Part shown: positions 42,051-51,252 of the stretch, one piece after another | How positions within the stretch are numbered: position 1 is the stretch's first letter | Layout: each line of letters opens with the position of its first letter | Notes under the pieces: generated by a model | The model's input: the letters and a program-made list of their open reading frames with translations, nothing else | What the model was told of the DNA's origin: nothing | Databases searched by the model: none | Position numbers and translations under genes: made by a program | Source of the DNA: Litorivivens sp041624475 | GTDB taxonomy: Bacteria; Pseudomonadota; Gammaproteobacteria; Pseudomonadales; Spongiibacteraceae | Length of the DNA: 64,000 bases | Assembly (NCBI RefSeq): GCF_041624475.1 | Contig: NZ_JBFJUX010000003.1 | Span: 186,001 to 250,000 of the forward strand | Reading direction: 5' to 3'

Positions 42051-43580
42051 TGTTTCCGGGTAGTCCAGTGTGTAGTGCAGCCCACGGCTTTCCTTGCGCT
42101 GCATGGCCGAGCGAATAATCAGCTCCGAGACCATAGCCAGGTTGCGCAGTTCAAGCAGATCATTGCTGACCTTGTAGTTGCTGTAGTACTCGCGAATTTC
42201 CTGTTGCAGCAGTTCGACCCGGTGCAGCGCTCGTTGCAGGCGTTTGTCGGTGCGAACAATGCCCACGTAATCCCACATAAAGCGGCGCAGCTCATCCCAG
42301 TTGTGGGAGATCACAACGTCTTCGTCGGAGTCGGTTACCTGCGACTCATCCCAGTCTGCGATATGAATGTCTGGCAATCTTTCCGCCAGTCGCTGGCTGA
42401 TGGCGTCGGCGGCTGAACGTCCAAATACGATACATTCGAGCAGGGAGTTGCTGGCCATGCGGTTGGCGCCGTGCAGGCCAGTAAAGGAGGTTTCGCCGAT
42501 GGCAAACAGATTGCTGACATCGGTCTGCCCTTGATGATCCACCATCACGCCGCCACAGGTGTAGTGGGCGGCGGGCACCACGGGAATGGGCTCGCGGGTA
42601 ATATCTATCCCCAACTCCAGACAGCGAGCTTTGACTGTCGGGAAGTGATGCAAGATGAATTCTGCGGACTTGTGGCTGATGTCCAGATACACACAATCGG
42701 AACCAAGGCGCTTCATTTCGTGGTCTATGGCCCGGGCGACGATATCCCGGGGTGCCAGCTCGCCGCGATCATCGTAGCGGTGCATAAAGCGCTGGCCGTT
42801 GGGCAGCAGCAAGCGCCCCCCTTCGCCGCGAATTGCTTCGGTGATAAGAAAGGACTTGGCTTTGGGGTGGTACAGGCAGGTTGGGTGGAACTGGTTGAAC
42901 TCCATGTTGGCCACCCGGCAGCCCGCGCGCCAGGCCATGGCGATGCCGTCGCCGGAGGCACCGTCGGGGTTGCTGGTGTAAAGGTAGGCCTTGCTGGCGC
43001 CGCCCGAGGCAAGCACCACGAATTTGGCCCGGAACAGTCGTACGTGCTCGGATTCCCGGTCGTAGACATAGGCGCCGAGACATCGGCCATTGCGTACTAC
43101 CAGATCAACTGCGACATGATTCCGGAAAATATCGATGTCGGCTTTTTGCAGGGCCTGATTGGTCAGGGCTTCTGACACGGCCCGACCGGTGGCGTCTGCG
43201 GCGTGGATGATACGTCGGTGGCTGTGGCCGCCTTCCCGAGTCAGGTGAAAGCCATTTTGATTGGGGTAGCGGCTGAACTCGACCCCCTGTGACACTAGCC
43301 ACTCGATACTTTCCCGGCTGTTGGCGACCGTAAAGCGCACCGTGTCGTTGTGACACAGGTCGGCGCCTGCGGCGAGGGTGTCGGTGACGTGATCGTCTTC
43401 GGTATCGTCTTCGTCCAAAACGGCTGCGATGCCGCCCTGTGCATAGTAGGTAGAGCCTTGATTCAGCTCGCCTTTGCAGATTACGGCGATACGGGCCTGG
43501 TCGGCAAGCCTGAGGGCCAGGGTCAGGCCAGCGGCGCCGCTGCCGATTACCAGCACGTCATGGGTATAACTGGAAGTCAT
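42003..43580 (-). CDS. nadB: L-aspartate oxidase
   Basis: The 525-residue flavoprotein oxidises aspartate to iminoaspartate, the first step of de novo NAD synthesis. It has the FAD-binding VIGSGAAGLTLALRLA, the substrate segment QGGIAAVLDEDDTEDDH, GEGGRLLLPNGQRF and the AAHYTCGGVMVD motif of the succinate dehydrogenase/aspartate oxidase family. It is divergent from the sigma-E operon, the same arrangement as in Pseudomonas and E. coli. Confidence 0.96.
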   Translation of the reverse strand: MTSSYTHDVLVIGSGAAGLTLALRLADQARIAVICKGELNQGSTYYAQGGIAAVLDEDDTEDDHVTDTLAAGADLCHNDTVRFTVANSRESIEWLVSQGVEFSRYPNQNGFHLTREGGHSHRRIIHAADATGRAVSEALTNQALQKADIDIFRNHVAVDLVVRNGRCLGAYVYDRESEHVRLFRAKFVVLASGGASKAYLYTSNPDGASGDGIAMAWRAGCRVANMEFNQFHPTCLYHPKAKSFLITEAIRGEGGRLLLPNGQRFMHRYDDRGELAPRDIVARAIDHEMKRLGSDCVYLDISHKSAEFILHHFPTVKARCLELGIDITREPIPVVPAAHYTCGGVMVDHQGQTDVSNLFAIGETSFTGLHGANRMASNSLLECIVFGRSAADAISQRLAERLPDIHIADWDESQVTDSDEDVVISHNWDELRRFMWDYVGIVRTDKRLQRALHRVELLQQEIREYYSNYKVSNDLLELRNLAMVSELIIRSAMQRKESRGLHYTLDYPETLAEARDTILEPGRKA

Positions 43581-43636
43581 TGATTGCCTTGGGTGAGCTG
43601 CGTCGATACCATTTGCGGCGTTCTGCCTGCGGGCAG

Positions 43637-43665
43637 AGTATACTGGTTATGCCTAATTCGGCCAA
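43637..43665 (-). promoter_or_regulatory. Sigma-70 promoter of nadB
   Basis: Read on the minus strand: TTGGCC (43665-43660), a 17-bp spacer and TATACT (43642-43637), 57 bases before the nadB start codon. Spacing is ideal; the boxes match the consensus at 4 and 5 of 6 positions. Confidence 0.55.
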
Positions 43666-43712
43666 TTCCGGAAATAATTCTTCCGGGAAAGAAAAAAGCA
43701 GGCTTGATCTGC

Positions 43713-43739
43713 GAACTAATGGGGTACCGCGTGGTCTAT
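43713..43739 (+). promoter_or_regulatory. Sigma-E type autoregulated promoter of rpoE
   Basis: GAACTA (43713-43718), exactly 16 bases, then TCTAT (43735-43739) closely matches the RpoE/AlgU consensus GAACTT-N16/17-TCTGA. It lies 33 bases before the rpoE start, where an autoregulated promoter is expected. Confidence 0.75.
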
Positions 43740-43771
43740 CACCGTAACAGACGGTCACAATCAGGAGCGGC

Positions 43772-44374
43772 GTGATTGTGGATCGTGCTGAAGTAAGCGA
43801 TAAGCAACTGGTCGAACGCGTCAAGCGAGGCGATCAGCGTGCCTATGACATGCTGGTGCTCAAGTACCAGCACAAGATTTTTGGCCTGATATCGCGCTAT
43901 GTTAAAGACAGTGATGAAATTCAGGATGTGGCCCAGGAAGCCTTTATCAAAGCCTACCGGGCCTTACCCAAGTTTCGCGGTGAGAGTGCGTTCTACACTT
44001 GGCTCTACCGCATTGCGATCAACACCGCCAAGAACTACCTGGTCAGCCGCAGTCGGCGACCCCCCAGTATTGATGTCGATGTTGGCGATGCCGAGTTCTA
44101 TGACGGCGCAGACGGCCTGCGCGACACCGATAACCCGGAAAATGTGCTGTTTGGTAATGAACTGAAGGCGGTTGTCGATACGGCAATACAGGCGCTGCCT
44201 GAGGATTTACGCACCGCGTTGACCTTGCGTGAATTTGACGGGCTGAGCTATGAAGATATTGCCGATGTGATGGATTGTCCGGTGGGAACGGTTCGCTCGC
44301 GGATCTTCCGGGCGCGGGAAGCGGTAGATGAAAAAGTCAAAGCCCAGATGGGTGGCAGCGAGGTAATGGCATGA
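43772..44374 (+). CDS. rpoE: RNA polymerase sigma factor RpoE (AlgU)
   Basis: The 200-residue ECF sigma factor has region 2 (YDMLVLKYQHKIFGLISRY, FIKAYRALPKFRGESAFYTWLYRIA) and region 4 (LRTALTLREFDGLSYEDIADVM). It directs the envelope-stress response. The start is GTG at 43772 with AGGAG five bases before; the GTG at 43778 is an alternative. It overlaps rseA by 4 bases and has a matching sigma-E promoter upstream. Confidence 0.95.
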   Translation: MIVDRAEVSDKQLVERVKRGDQRAYDMLVLKYQHKIFGLISRYVKDSDEIQDVAQEAFIKAYRALPKFRGESAFYTWLYRIAINTAKNYLVSRSRRPPSIDVDVGDAEFYDGADGLRDTDNPENVLFGNELKAVVDTAIQALPEDLRTALTLREFDGLSYEDIADVMDCPVGTVRSRIFRAREAVDEKVKAQMGGSEVMA

Positions 44375-44949
44375 GCAACGATCTTCGGGAATCCCTGTCG
44401 GCGCTAATGGATGGTGAGGCATCGGAACTGGAATTGCGGCGCCTGATGCGCGACAGCGATGACGGTGACGCGGCGTATTGGGGGCGATTACATCGCCAGC
44501 GCAGCGCCTTGCTGGGCGAGCCTACCTTTAACGGTATGGATATCAGTGCTCGGGTGAGTTCGGCCATTGCAGCGGAAGCGCCGTTGGCGCCTGCGTCGAC
44601 TCGAGATTGGCGCAAGCCACTCGGTGGTTTTGCGGTGGCTGCCAGTGTTGCTGCTCTGGTTGTATTTGGACTGGGCGGTGGCTCACCGGCGCAGGTCACC
44701 CCAGAGGTGGCTGACGCTCCGGTCGTGCAGAACGGCCGCGTTTATCTGGCGTCTCCGGCGCCGAGCACCGCGGGTACCGTTACCGCAAGTGCTGCTGGCG
44801 TGGCTGTTCCGCGTTATCAGCAGGTGGGCGACGAGCAGTCTCGCGAACGTTTTGAACGTTTTCTTCGCCAGCATACCGAGCGCGCCGCGCTCAATAGTGG
44901 TCAAGGCATGGTGACCTATGCCAGGTTGGTTAGCCACGGAGCGGAATAA
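44371..44949 (+). CDS. rseA: Anti-sigma-E factor RseA (MucA)
   Basis: The 192-residue protein has the RseA N-terminal sigma-binding domain (LRESLSALMDGEASELELRRLM), a membrane helix (about residues 86-105) and a periplasmic tail. It holds RpoE at the membrane until DegS/AlgW and RseP cleave it. It overlaps rpoE and directly precedes rseB. Confidence 0.92.
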   Translation: MSNDLRESLSALMDGEASELELRRLMRDSDDGDAAYWGRLHRQRSALLGEPTFNGMDISARVSSAIAAEAPLAPASTRDWRKPLGGFAVAASVAALVVFGLGGGSPAQVTPEVADAPVVQNGRVYLASPAPSTAGTVTASAAGVAVPRYQQVGDEQSRERFERFLRQHTERAALNSGQGMVTYARLVSHGAE

Positions 44950-45858
44950 GTGCTCAGAGTATTACCCCAAATCCTCGCATTCACACTGGTCGCCTCGCTC
45001 GCGGCCGGTGCAGCGTATGCGGCCCAGCCGGTTGAGTGGCTGGAGCGCATGTCCCACGGCCACCGAGAATTAAGCTATCAGGGTATTGTTACCCACCAGA
45101 TTGAAGATCAACTCGCTTCCTACCGTATTGTTCATCAGGTGATGGATGGCCGTGAGTTTGAACGCCTGACGCCACTGGATTCGGAAGGCAGCGAGCTGGT
45201 GCGCAAGGGGCACAGCGTAAACTGTGTGCATCCGGCGGAGCGCCTGCTGCGGGGCGTCAGTCAGAAAGGTGACTTTGCCCGCTACTATGACCTTCGTCTG
45301 GAAGAGGGAGCCCGCGTCGCCGGACGCGATGTGGTAACGCTGCATATTGAGCCGCGTGATGTGTTCCGCTTGGGCTATGTGATTTCCCTGGACGCTCAGA
45401 CCGCGATTCCCCTGAAAACAGAAACCGTCGACCAGCGCGATCAGGTGCTTGAGCGATTTCAGTTCATGCTGTTTGAACTGGGAGTGGCAGGTGAACTGAA
45501 TCAAGATGACGCGCGCGAGGTGGCCCACCACAATGTGGTGACGGATCAGGAGGGCAAGCCTGTACATCCCGGCTTATCCTGGAACCCGGGCTGGGTGCCG
45601 GAGGGTTTTATGCTGGCGGACACCGCAGATGTTCAGAGTGAGGCCCTGAGCTATACCGATGGCATCAGCATGTTTTCGGTATTCATGGAGTCTGCCAATG
45701 GTGTCAGCCCGCCGTCCACTGCGGTCGCCATGCGCAGCGGCGCAACCGTTTCCTATACCTACCCCATTCCTGATCGCGATCTGGTTGCAACCGTAATCGG
45801 GGAAGTGCCCTTGCTCACCGCTGAGCAGGTGGCCAAATCGCTGGTGGTGCCCCAATGA
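44950..45858 (+). CDS. rseB: Sigma-E factor regulatory protein RseB (MucB)
   Basis: The 302-residue periplasmic protein has a signal peptide (LRVLPQILAFTLVASLAAGA) and two domains of the MucB/RseB type, with WLERMSHGHRELSYQGIVTH and ISLDAQTAIPLKTE. It binds RseA and shields it from proteolysis, and is released by lipid or LPS signals. The GTG start follows the rseA stop with no gap, and the 3' end overlaps rseC. Confidence 0.92.
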   Translation: MLRVLPQILAFTLVASLAAGAAYAAQPVEWLERMSHGHRELSYQGIVTHQIEDQLASYRIVHQVMDGREFERLTPLDSEGSELVRKGHSVNCVHPAERLLRGVSQKGDFARYYDLRLEEGARVAGRDVVTLHIEPRDVFRLGYVISLDAQTAIPLKTETVDQRDQVLERFQFMLFELGVAGELNQDDAREVAHHNVVTDQEGKPVHPGLSWNPGWVPEGFMLADTADVQSEALSYTDGISMFSVFMESANGVSPPSTAVAMRSGATVSYTYPIPDRDLVATVIGEVPLLTAEQVAKSLVVPQ

Positions 45859-46319
45859 TGCGGGAATGCGGGCGCATTGTAGCGATCGAAGACGACGCAC
45901 TTTGGGTAGAAACTATTCGGCAATCCACGTGTGGAACCTGCGCCGCACAGAAAGGTTGTGGTCAGGGGCTGCTAAATCGGATCGGTGACGGCCGCCGCAA
46001 CCACTTGCGGGTGCTGCTGGATGGTCTCCCTGCAAGCCAGTTTCAGCTCGATGAACAGGTCGAATTCAGTGTGCCGGAGCACGTGCTGTTACGCGGTGCG
46101 ATGCTGGTCTACCTGCTGCCGCTGCTGGCGATGTTGGCGGGTATGGCCAGCAGCCATGCGCTTTTTGCCAGTGACAAACTGGCTGCGCTGGGCGCCTTGG
46201 GCGGCTTCATTGTCGGTATTGCCCTGGTGCGGTGCCACGCCTGGCTGACCCGGGACAGTCTTGAGTATCAGCCAACGGTTATTCCCCCTGAGTCGGTGTC
46301 TCTCGCACCTCACGCATAG
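45855..46319 (+). CDS. rseC: RseC/MucC family membrane protein
   Basis: The 154-residue protein has an N-terminal cysteine-rich part (STCGTCAAQKGCGQG) and two membrane helices (about 85-125), as in RseC. RseC is a positive modulator of the sigma-E response and is linked to the SoxR-reducing Rsx system. In Pseudomonas the next gene is mucD, but here lepA follows. Confidence 0.9.
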   Translation: MMRECGRIVAIEDDALWVETIRQSTCGTCAAQKGCGQGLLNRIGDGRRNHLRVLLDGLPASQFQLDEQVEFSVPEHVLLRGAMLVYLLPLLAMLAGMASSHALFASDKLAALGALGGFIVGIALVRCHAWLTRDSLEYQPTVIPPESVSLAPHA

Positions 46320-46412
46320 CGGTGCAGGCGCCGAATGCGCTACAATCCCCGCTTTTAATTCGGCAGCCTCCTGGCTTGCCGTTCATCAATGCATCAATCC
46401 CGTGGGAATTGT

Positions 46413-48212
46413 GTGAGCAGTCTTAAACATATCCGAAATTTTTCCATCATTGCCCATATCGACCACGGCAAGTCGACCATTGCTGACCGTTTTATTCAGG
46501 TGTGCGGTGGCCTGGCTGATCGCGAAATGGCCGCGCAGGTGCTCGACTCCATGGATATCGAGCGCGAGCGGGGTATCACCATCAAGGCTCAGAGCGTGAC
46601 GCTAAACTACACCGCGCGCGATGGTGAAACCTACGAGCTGAACTTTATTGATACCCCCGGCCACGTCGATTTCAGTTATGAAGTGTCCCGCTCACTGTCC
46701 GCCTGTGAAGGGGCTTTGCTGGTCGTCGACGCCGCTCAGGGGGTTGAGGCCCAGTCTGTGGCGAATTGCTATACGGCGATCGAGCAGGATCTGGAAGTCA
46801 TTCCGGTACTGAACAAAATGGATCTGCCACAGGCGGATCCGGAGCGTGTCAAAAAAGAGATTGAAGAGATTATCGGTCTGGATGCCAGCGACGCGGTGGC
46901 GGCCAGCGCCAAGTCCGGCATGGGTATCGACGATATTCTGGAGCAGATCATCGCCAAGATTCCACCGCCGGAAGGCGATCCGGACGGTGATCTGCAGGCT
47001 TTGATCATCGACTCCTGGTTCGACAACTACCTGGGTGTGGTATCTCTGGTTCGGGTCAAGAACGGAACGGTGAAAAAAGGCGACAAGGTCATTGCCAAAA
47101 GTATCGGTAAGGCCCACGGCGTGGACAATGTGGGCATCTTCACCCCCAAGCTGACCTCAACCAAACAACTGCGCGCGGGCGAAGTGGGTTTTGTGGTCGC
47201 CGGTATCAAGGATATTCACGGCGCGCCGGTAGGCGACACCTTTACCCATGCCGCGACGGCTGACGTACCGGCCCTGCCGGGCTTCAAAAAGGTCAAACCT
47301 CAGGTTTACGCCGGTATGTTCACCGTGTCGACCGACGATTACGAAGATTTTCGTGAGGCGCTGGCAAAACTGACGCTCAATGACGCTTCGCTGTTTTACG
47401 AGCCGGAAACCTCCGATGCGCTGGGTTTCGGTTTTCGCTGTGGCTTTCTCGGCACCCTGCACATGGAGATCATTCAGGAGCGTCTGGAACGTGAATACGA
47501 TATTGACCTGATTACCACCGCGCCAACCGTTATTTACGAAGTGAAAACCAAGCGCGGCGAAGTCCTGCAGGTTGATAACCCCTCGGCATTGCCTGACCCC
47601 GGCGAACTGGAAGAAATGCGTGAGCCTATAGCGCGAGCCAGTATTCTGGTGCCCCAGGAATATGTTGGCAACGTCATCACGCTTTGTGTGGAAAAGCGCG
47701 GCGTGCAAAAAGACATGCAATTTCTGGGGCAGCAGGTTTCGCTGACCTATGAAATCCCAATGAGTGAAGTGGTGCTGGATCTGTTTGACCGCCTCAAGTC
47801 GGTAAGCAAGGGGTTTGCCTCGCTGGACTATAGCTTTGAGCGCTTCCAGGCGGCTAATCTGGTTAAACTGGATGTGTTGATCAATGGCGAGCGGGTCGAT
47901 GCCCTTGCCATGATTGTGCACCGGGACTTCGCCGCTTCGCGCGGCCGTTCGCTGGTGGAAAAAATGAAAGAACTGATTCCCCGGCAGATGTTTGATGTTG
48001 CCATTCAGGCGGCCATTGGCGGCCACGTTATTGCACGGCAAACTGTGAAAGCGCTGCGTAAAAACGTCACCGCGAAGTGCTATGGTGGCGACGTATCGCG
48101 CAAGCGCAAGCTCCTCGAAAAACAAAAAGCGGGCAAGAAACGCATGAAGATGGTGGGCAAGGTGGAAATTCCTCAGTCGGCGTTTCTCGCAGTACTCAAG
48201 GTTGACAACTGA
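46413..48212 (+). CDS. lepA: Elongation factor 4 (LepA)
   Basis: The 599-residue translational GTPase has the G1 motif in AHIDHGKST, DTPGH, NKMD, then domains II, III, V and the LepA-specific C-terminal domain. It acts on stalled or misplaced ribosomes. The frame opens at ATG 46389, but GTG 46413 gives the family start MSSLKHIRNFSII and has GGGAA upstream, and the 599-residue length then equals that of typical LepA proteins. It overlaps lepB by one base. Confidence 0.95.
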   Translation: MSSLKHIRNFSIIAHIDHGKSTIADRFIQVCGGLADREMAAQVLDSMDIERERGITIKAQSVTLNYTARDGETYELNFIDTPGHVDFSYEVSRSLSACEGALLVVDAAQGVEAQSVANCYTAIEQDLEVIPVLNKMDLPQADPERVKKEIEEIIGLDASDAVAASAKSGMGIDDILEQIIAKIPPPEGDPDGDLQALIIDSWFDNYLGVVSLVRVKNGTVKKGDKVIAKSIGKAHGVDNVGIFTPKLTSTKQLRAGEVGFVVAGIKDIHGAPVGDTFTHAATADVPALPGFKKVKPQVYAGMFTVSTDDYEDFREALAKLTLNDASLFYEPETSDALGFGFRCGFLGTLHMEIIQERLEREYDIDLITTAPTVIYEVKTKRGEVLQVDNPSALPDPGELEEMREPIARASILVPQEYVGNVITLCVEKRGVQKDMQFLGQQVSLTYEIPMSEVVLDLFDRLKSVSKGFASLDYSFERFQAANLVKLDVLINGERVDALAMIVHRDFAASRGRSLVEKMKELIPRQMFDVAIQAAIGGHVIARQTVKALRKNVTAKCYGGDVSRKRKLLEKQKAGKKRMKMVGKVEIPQSAFLAVLKVDN

Positions 48213-49267
48213 TGGTTAATAATTTGTTACTGGTGGTGGGAGCGCTGACACTGATCGTCTGGTTGGTGCAGGAAGTGCGGGGCCGCCGCCAGTTGGCTGA
48301 CGCACTGTCCTGGTGCGCCGATCATAAAAAAGAGAATACCGAGCAGTCGCTGCTGACCCAGGTTGTGCCGGGTTGGTGGAATAGCACCACCGTTTTTATC
48401 AATCTCTTGTGGATGGCCTGGTTTGCCAGTGTTGTGTTGCTCAAGGATGGCGATTTTGCCTTGGTGCTGGTTGTGGTTACCGCCCTAGCCGGCCTGATTG
48501 GCCTGCTGGACCGGCTGCTGTTCACGCGTCGCCGTCAGTTTATGGTGACCGAAGGCAATATTGCGGTTTACCTGAAGTTCAGTGTCAAAGCTGATTTTGA
48601 AACACTGAAGCAGCATCTGGCGAGTCAGTTGCCGATTGCTGAAAATGCCAAGTCTTTTTTCCCGGTGCTGCTTGTGGTGTTGGTATTGCGCTCCTTTGTG
48701 GCCGAGCCCTTTCAGATACCGTCGGCGTCAATGGTGCCGAGCTTGGAAGTCGGTGACTATATTCTGGTAAACAAATTCAGCTACGGCGTGCGTCTGCCGG
48801 TTGCCGGCACAAAGATTTTGGAGGTCGGAGAGCCGGAGCGGGGCGACGTCATGGTGTTTTTTCCGCCGCACGACAGCCGCTATTTTATCAAGCGAGTGGT
48901 TGGCTTGCCGGGCGATGAGATTGTCTACCGAGACAAGGTGCTCTACATCAACGGCCTTGAAATGACGCAACAGCTGTTGGCCGAAGTGCCGCCGCTTAAC
49001 CCCAGTGAGCACATTCTGCGAGAGTCGCTGGGTGAGCGTGAACATCTGGTGCGGCATGAGTTGCGGGAAAACCGGGGTGATTTTAGAGTGGTAGTCAAAC
49101 CCGGCCACTATTTCATGATGGGCGACAACCGCGATAACAGCAGCGACAGCCGGGTCTGGGGACAGGTGCCCGAAGCCAATATCGTGGGCAAGGCCTTTGC
49201 GATCTGGATGCACTGGCGTTCAATAGGCGAGCTGCCCAGCTTCGACCGTGTTGGCACAATTCGCTGA
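48212..49267 (+). CDS. lepB: Signal peptidase I, with extended N-terminal membrane region
   Basis: The 351-residue protein has the catalytic Ser173 (IPSASMVP) and Lys227 (YFIKRVVGLPGD) of type I signal peptidases, and the MGDNRDNSSDSR box. It removes signal peptides from exported proteins. The N-terminal part before the Ser box is about 170 residues with at least three membrane helices, longer than the 75-90 residues of E. coli LepB. It is immediately after lepA, as expected. Confidence 0.94.
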   Translation: MVNNLLLVVGALTLIVWLVQEVRGRRQLADALSWCADHKKENTEQSLLTQVVPGWWNSTTVFINLLWMAWFASVVLLKDGDFALVLVVVTALAGLIGLLDRLLFTRRRQFMVTEGNIAVYLKFSVKADFETLKQHLASQLPIAENAKSFFPVLLVVLVLRSFVAEPFQIPSASMVPSLEVGDYILVNKFSYGVRLPVAGTKILEVGEPERGDVMVFFPPHDSRYFIKRVVGLPGDEIVYRDKVLYINGLEMTQQLLAEVPPLNPSEHILRESLGEREHLVRHELRENRGDFRVVVKPGHYFMMGDNRDNSSDSRVWGQVPEANIVGKAFAIWMHWRSIGELPSFDRVGTIR

Positions 49268-49291
49268 TTATAGAATAAAAAGGAGATAAGC

Positions 49292-49684
49292 ATGCAGTTA
49301 CCTTCGACGCAGTTACCGTCCAGGCAGAACGGACTCGGTATTATTCAGTGGGCGGCGATTATCTCTGTGGCGGGTCTGCTCGGCCTGTGCGCCTTTCGCC
49401 TGGTTCCCATCTATCTTGATCACATAACCATCCGTCAGGTGGTCAAGAATGCGGCCCTCGATCCGGCGTCTCAGGAAATGACAGCCTCGGAAATCCGCAA
49501 GTCAATGCAGGGCGCCTTTCTCACCAACCGCATTGAAACCATCGACCTTAGGGATATCAAGTTCAAGACAGAGCGCAACGTCATCATCATGGATGCCCGC
49601 TACGAGGTGCGTGTACCGCTGATCTACAATATTGATGCGGTGGTTAAATTCGACGACCTGATCTACGAGATTACCCGCCGCTGA
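49292..49684 (+). CDS. DUF4845 family protein
   Basis: The 130-residue protein has one N-terminal membrane helix (about 21-38; IIQWAAIISVAGLLGLCAFR) and a small outward domain. The family is found between lepB and rnc in many gammaproteobacteria and has no known function. AAGGAGA precedes the ATG at 49292, and the stop overlaps rnc. Confidence 0.85.
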   Translation: MQLPSTQLPSRQNGLGIIQWAAIISVAGLLGLCAFRLVPIYLDHITIRQVVKNAALDPASQEMTASEIRKSMQGAFLTNRIETIDLRDIKFKTERNVIIMDARYEVRVPLIYNIDAVVKFDDLIYEITRR

Positions 49685-50358
49685 TGCCCGACTACCGGAA
49701 GCTGTCAGATTGCCTGGGTTACACCTTTTGGGATGAAGCCCTGCTGGAGCGCGCCCTGCGGCACCGTTCCGCTGGCAAGGACAACAACGAGCGTCTTGAG
49801 TTTCTCGGTGACGCAGTGCTGAGTCTGGTCATTGCCGAGGCCTTGAGCGGACAATTCCCTGATGCCAGAGAAGGTGAGCTGAGTCGCATGCGCGCCAGTC
49901 TGGTGAAGGGGACTACGTTGGCCAGAGTGGCGAGAGAGTTCGAGCTCGGCGACTATGTTCTGCTCGGCAGCGGCGAGCTGAAAAGTGGCGGCCATCGACG
50001 GGATTCCATTCTTGCCGACATGGTGGAAGCCCTGATCGGCGCGATCTACAGCGAATCCGGCTTCGAAACTGCGCGACATTGTGTGTTGAACTGGTTTCGT
50101 GTGCGTATCGAGTCACTCTCCTCCGGCGAATCACTGAAGGACGCAAAAACACGGTTGCAGGAATTTCTGCAGGCGCGCGCGGAACCCTTACCCGAATACG
50201 AGCTGGTCGAGCAAACCGGGCTGGCCCATGAACAGCAGTTTGAAGTGAGCTGCGTAACCCGCCTGCACGCGGATCCGGTGGTCGCCCGTGCCGGCAGCCG
50301 GAAAAAAGCCGAACAGGCAGCGGCGCAGGCCATGTTGGATATACTACAGAGCAGATAA
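49684..50358 (+). CDS. rnc: Ribonuclease III
   Basis: The 224-residue protein has the RNase III signature NERLEFLGDAVL, the second catalytic segment DMVEALIGAIY and a C-terminal double-stranded RNA-binding domain (about 155-222). It processes rRNA precursors and structured RNAs. Start and stop overlap the neighbours by one base each, so the DUF4845-rnc-era genes are coupled. Confidence 0.97.
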   Translation: MPDYRKLSDCLGYTFWDEALLERALRHRSAGKDNNERLEFLGDAVLSLVIAEALSGQFPDAREGELSRMRASLVKGTTLARVAREFELGDYVLLGSGELKSGGHRRDSILADMVEALIGAIYSESGFETARHCVLNWFRVRIESLSSGESLKDAKTRLQEFLQARAEPLPEYELVEQTGLAHEQQFEVSCVTRLHADPVVARAGSRKKAEQAAAQAMLDILQSR

Positions 50359-51251
50359 TGACAGAAAGCCGTTGCGGATATATAGCGATTGTTGGCCGCC
50401 CCAATGTGGGAAAATCGACGCTGTTGAACCATATTCTGGGTCAGAAAATCAGCATTACCTCGCGTAAACCCCAGACCACTCGTCACCGTGTATTAGGTAT
50501 TAAGACAGAAGATTCCGTTCAGGCGATCTATGTGGATACGCCAGGCCTGCACCGGGGGCAGAAACGCGCGATCAACCGCTACATGAACCGGGCCGCGACC
50601 ACCAGTCTGCGAGACGTAGACGTGATTGCATTCGTCATTGAAGCAGGCCGCTGGAATGATGAAGACGCCTGGGTGCTGGAACAATTGAAAAATCATCAAT
50701 GTCCGGTCGTACTGGTTATCAATAAAGTCGACAAACTTGAGGATAAATCCCAGCTTCTCCCCTTTATTGCCGATCGCAACGGTGAGCATAGTTACGCAGA
50801 GGTCGTGCCGGTTTCAGCGCTGCGGACCGACAACCTGGCGGAGCTGGAATCGGTGCTGCACAGCCACCTTCCTGAAGGGCCGCATTTTTTCGACGAAGAG
50901 CAGATTACTGATCGCAGTATGCGATTCCTGACGGCTGAAATCGTCCGTGAAAAGATCACCCGGCAATTGGGCGACGAATTGCCTTACGCCATGACCGTGG
51001 AAATCGAAGAGTACAAGCAGGAAAAAGGCATAACCCACATCAGCGCCGCTATTTATGTCGAACGCGACGGCCAGAAAAAAATACTGATCGGCAGAGGGGG
51101 ATCGCGGCTTAAATCGATCGGCCGGGAATCCCGTCTGGATATCGAAAAGCTGATAGACGGCAAGGTCATGTTGAATCTCTGGGTCAAGGTCAAGTCCGGC
51201 TGGTCGGACGACGAGCGCGCCCTGCGCAGTCTGGGTTACGACGACGAATAA
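50358..51251 (+). CDS. era: GTPase Era
   Basis: The 297-residue protein has a G domain (GRPNVGKST, DTPG, NKVDKL) and a C-terminal KH domain (VERDGQKKILIGRGGSRLK). Era binds the 3' end of 16S rRNA in 30S maturation. It follows rnc with an overlap, the normal arrangement. Confidence 0.97.
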   Translation: MTESRCGYIAIVGRPNVGKSTLLNHILGQKISITSRKPQTTRHRVLGIKTEDSVQAIYVDTPGLHRGQKRAINRYMNRAATTSLRDVDVIAFVIEAGRWNDEDAWVLEQLKNHQCPVVLVINKVDKLEDKSQLLPFIADRNGEHSYAEVVPVSALRTDNLAELESVLHSHLPEGPHFFDEEQITDRSMRFLTAEIVREKITRQLGDELPYAMTVEIEEYKQEKGITHISAAIYVERDGQKKILIGRGGSRLKSIGRESRLDIEKLIDGKVMLNLWVKVKSGWSDDERALRSLGYDDE

Positions 51252-51252
51252 T

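Noticed and set aside
47157..48125. A 322-codon minus-strand frame
   Set aside because: It is antisense to lepA and has no recognisable features.
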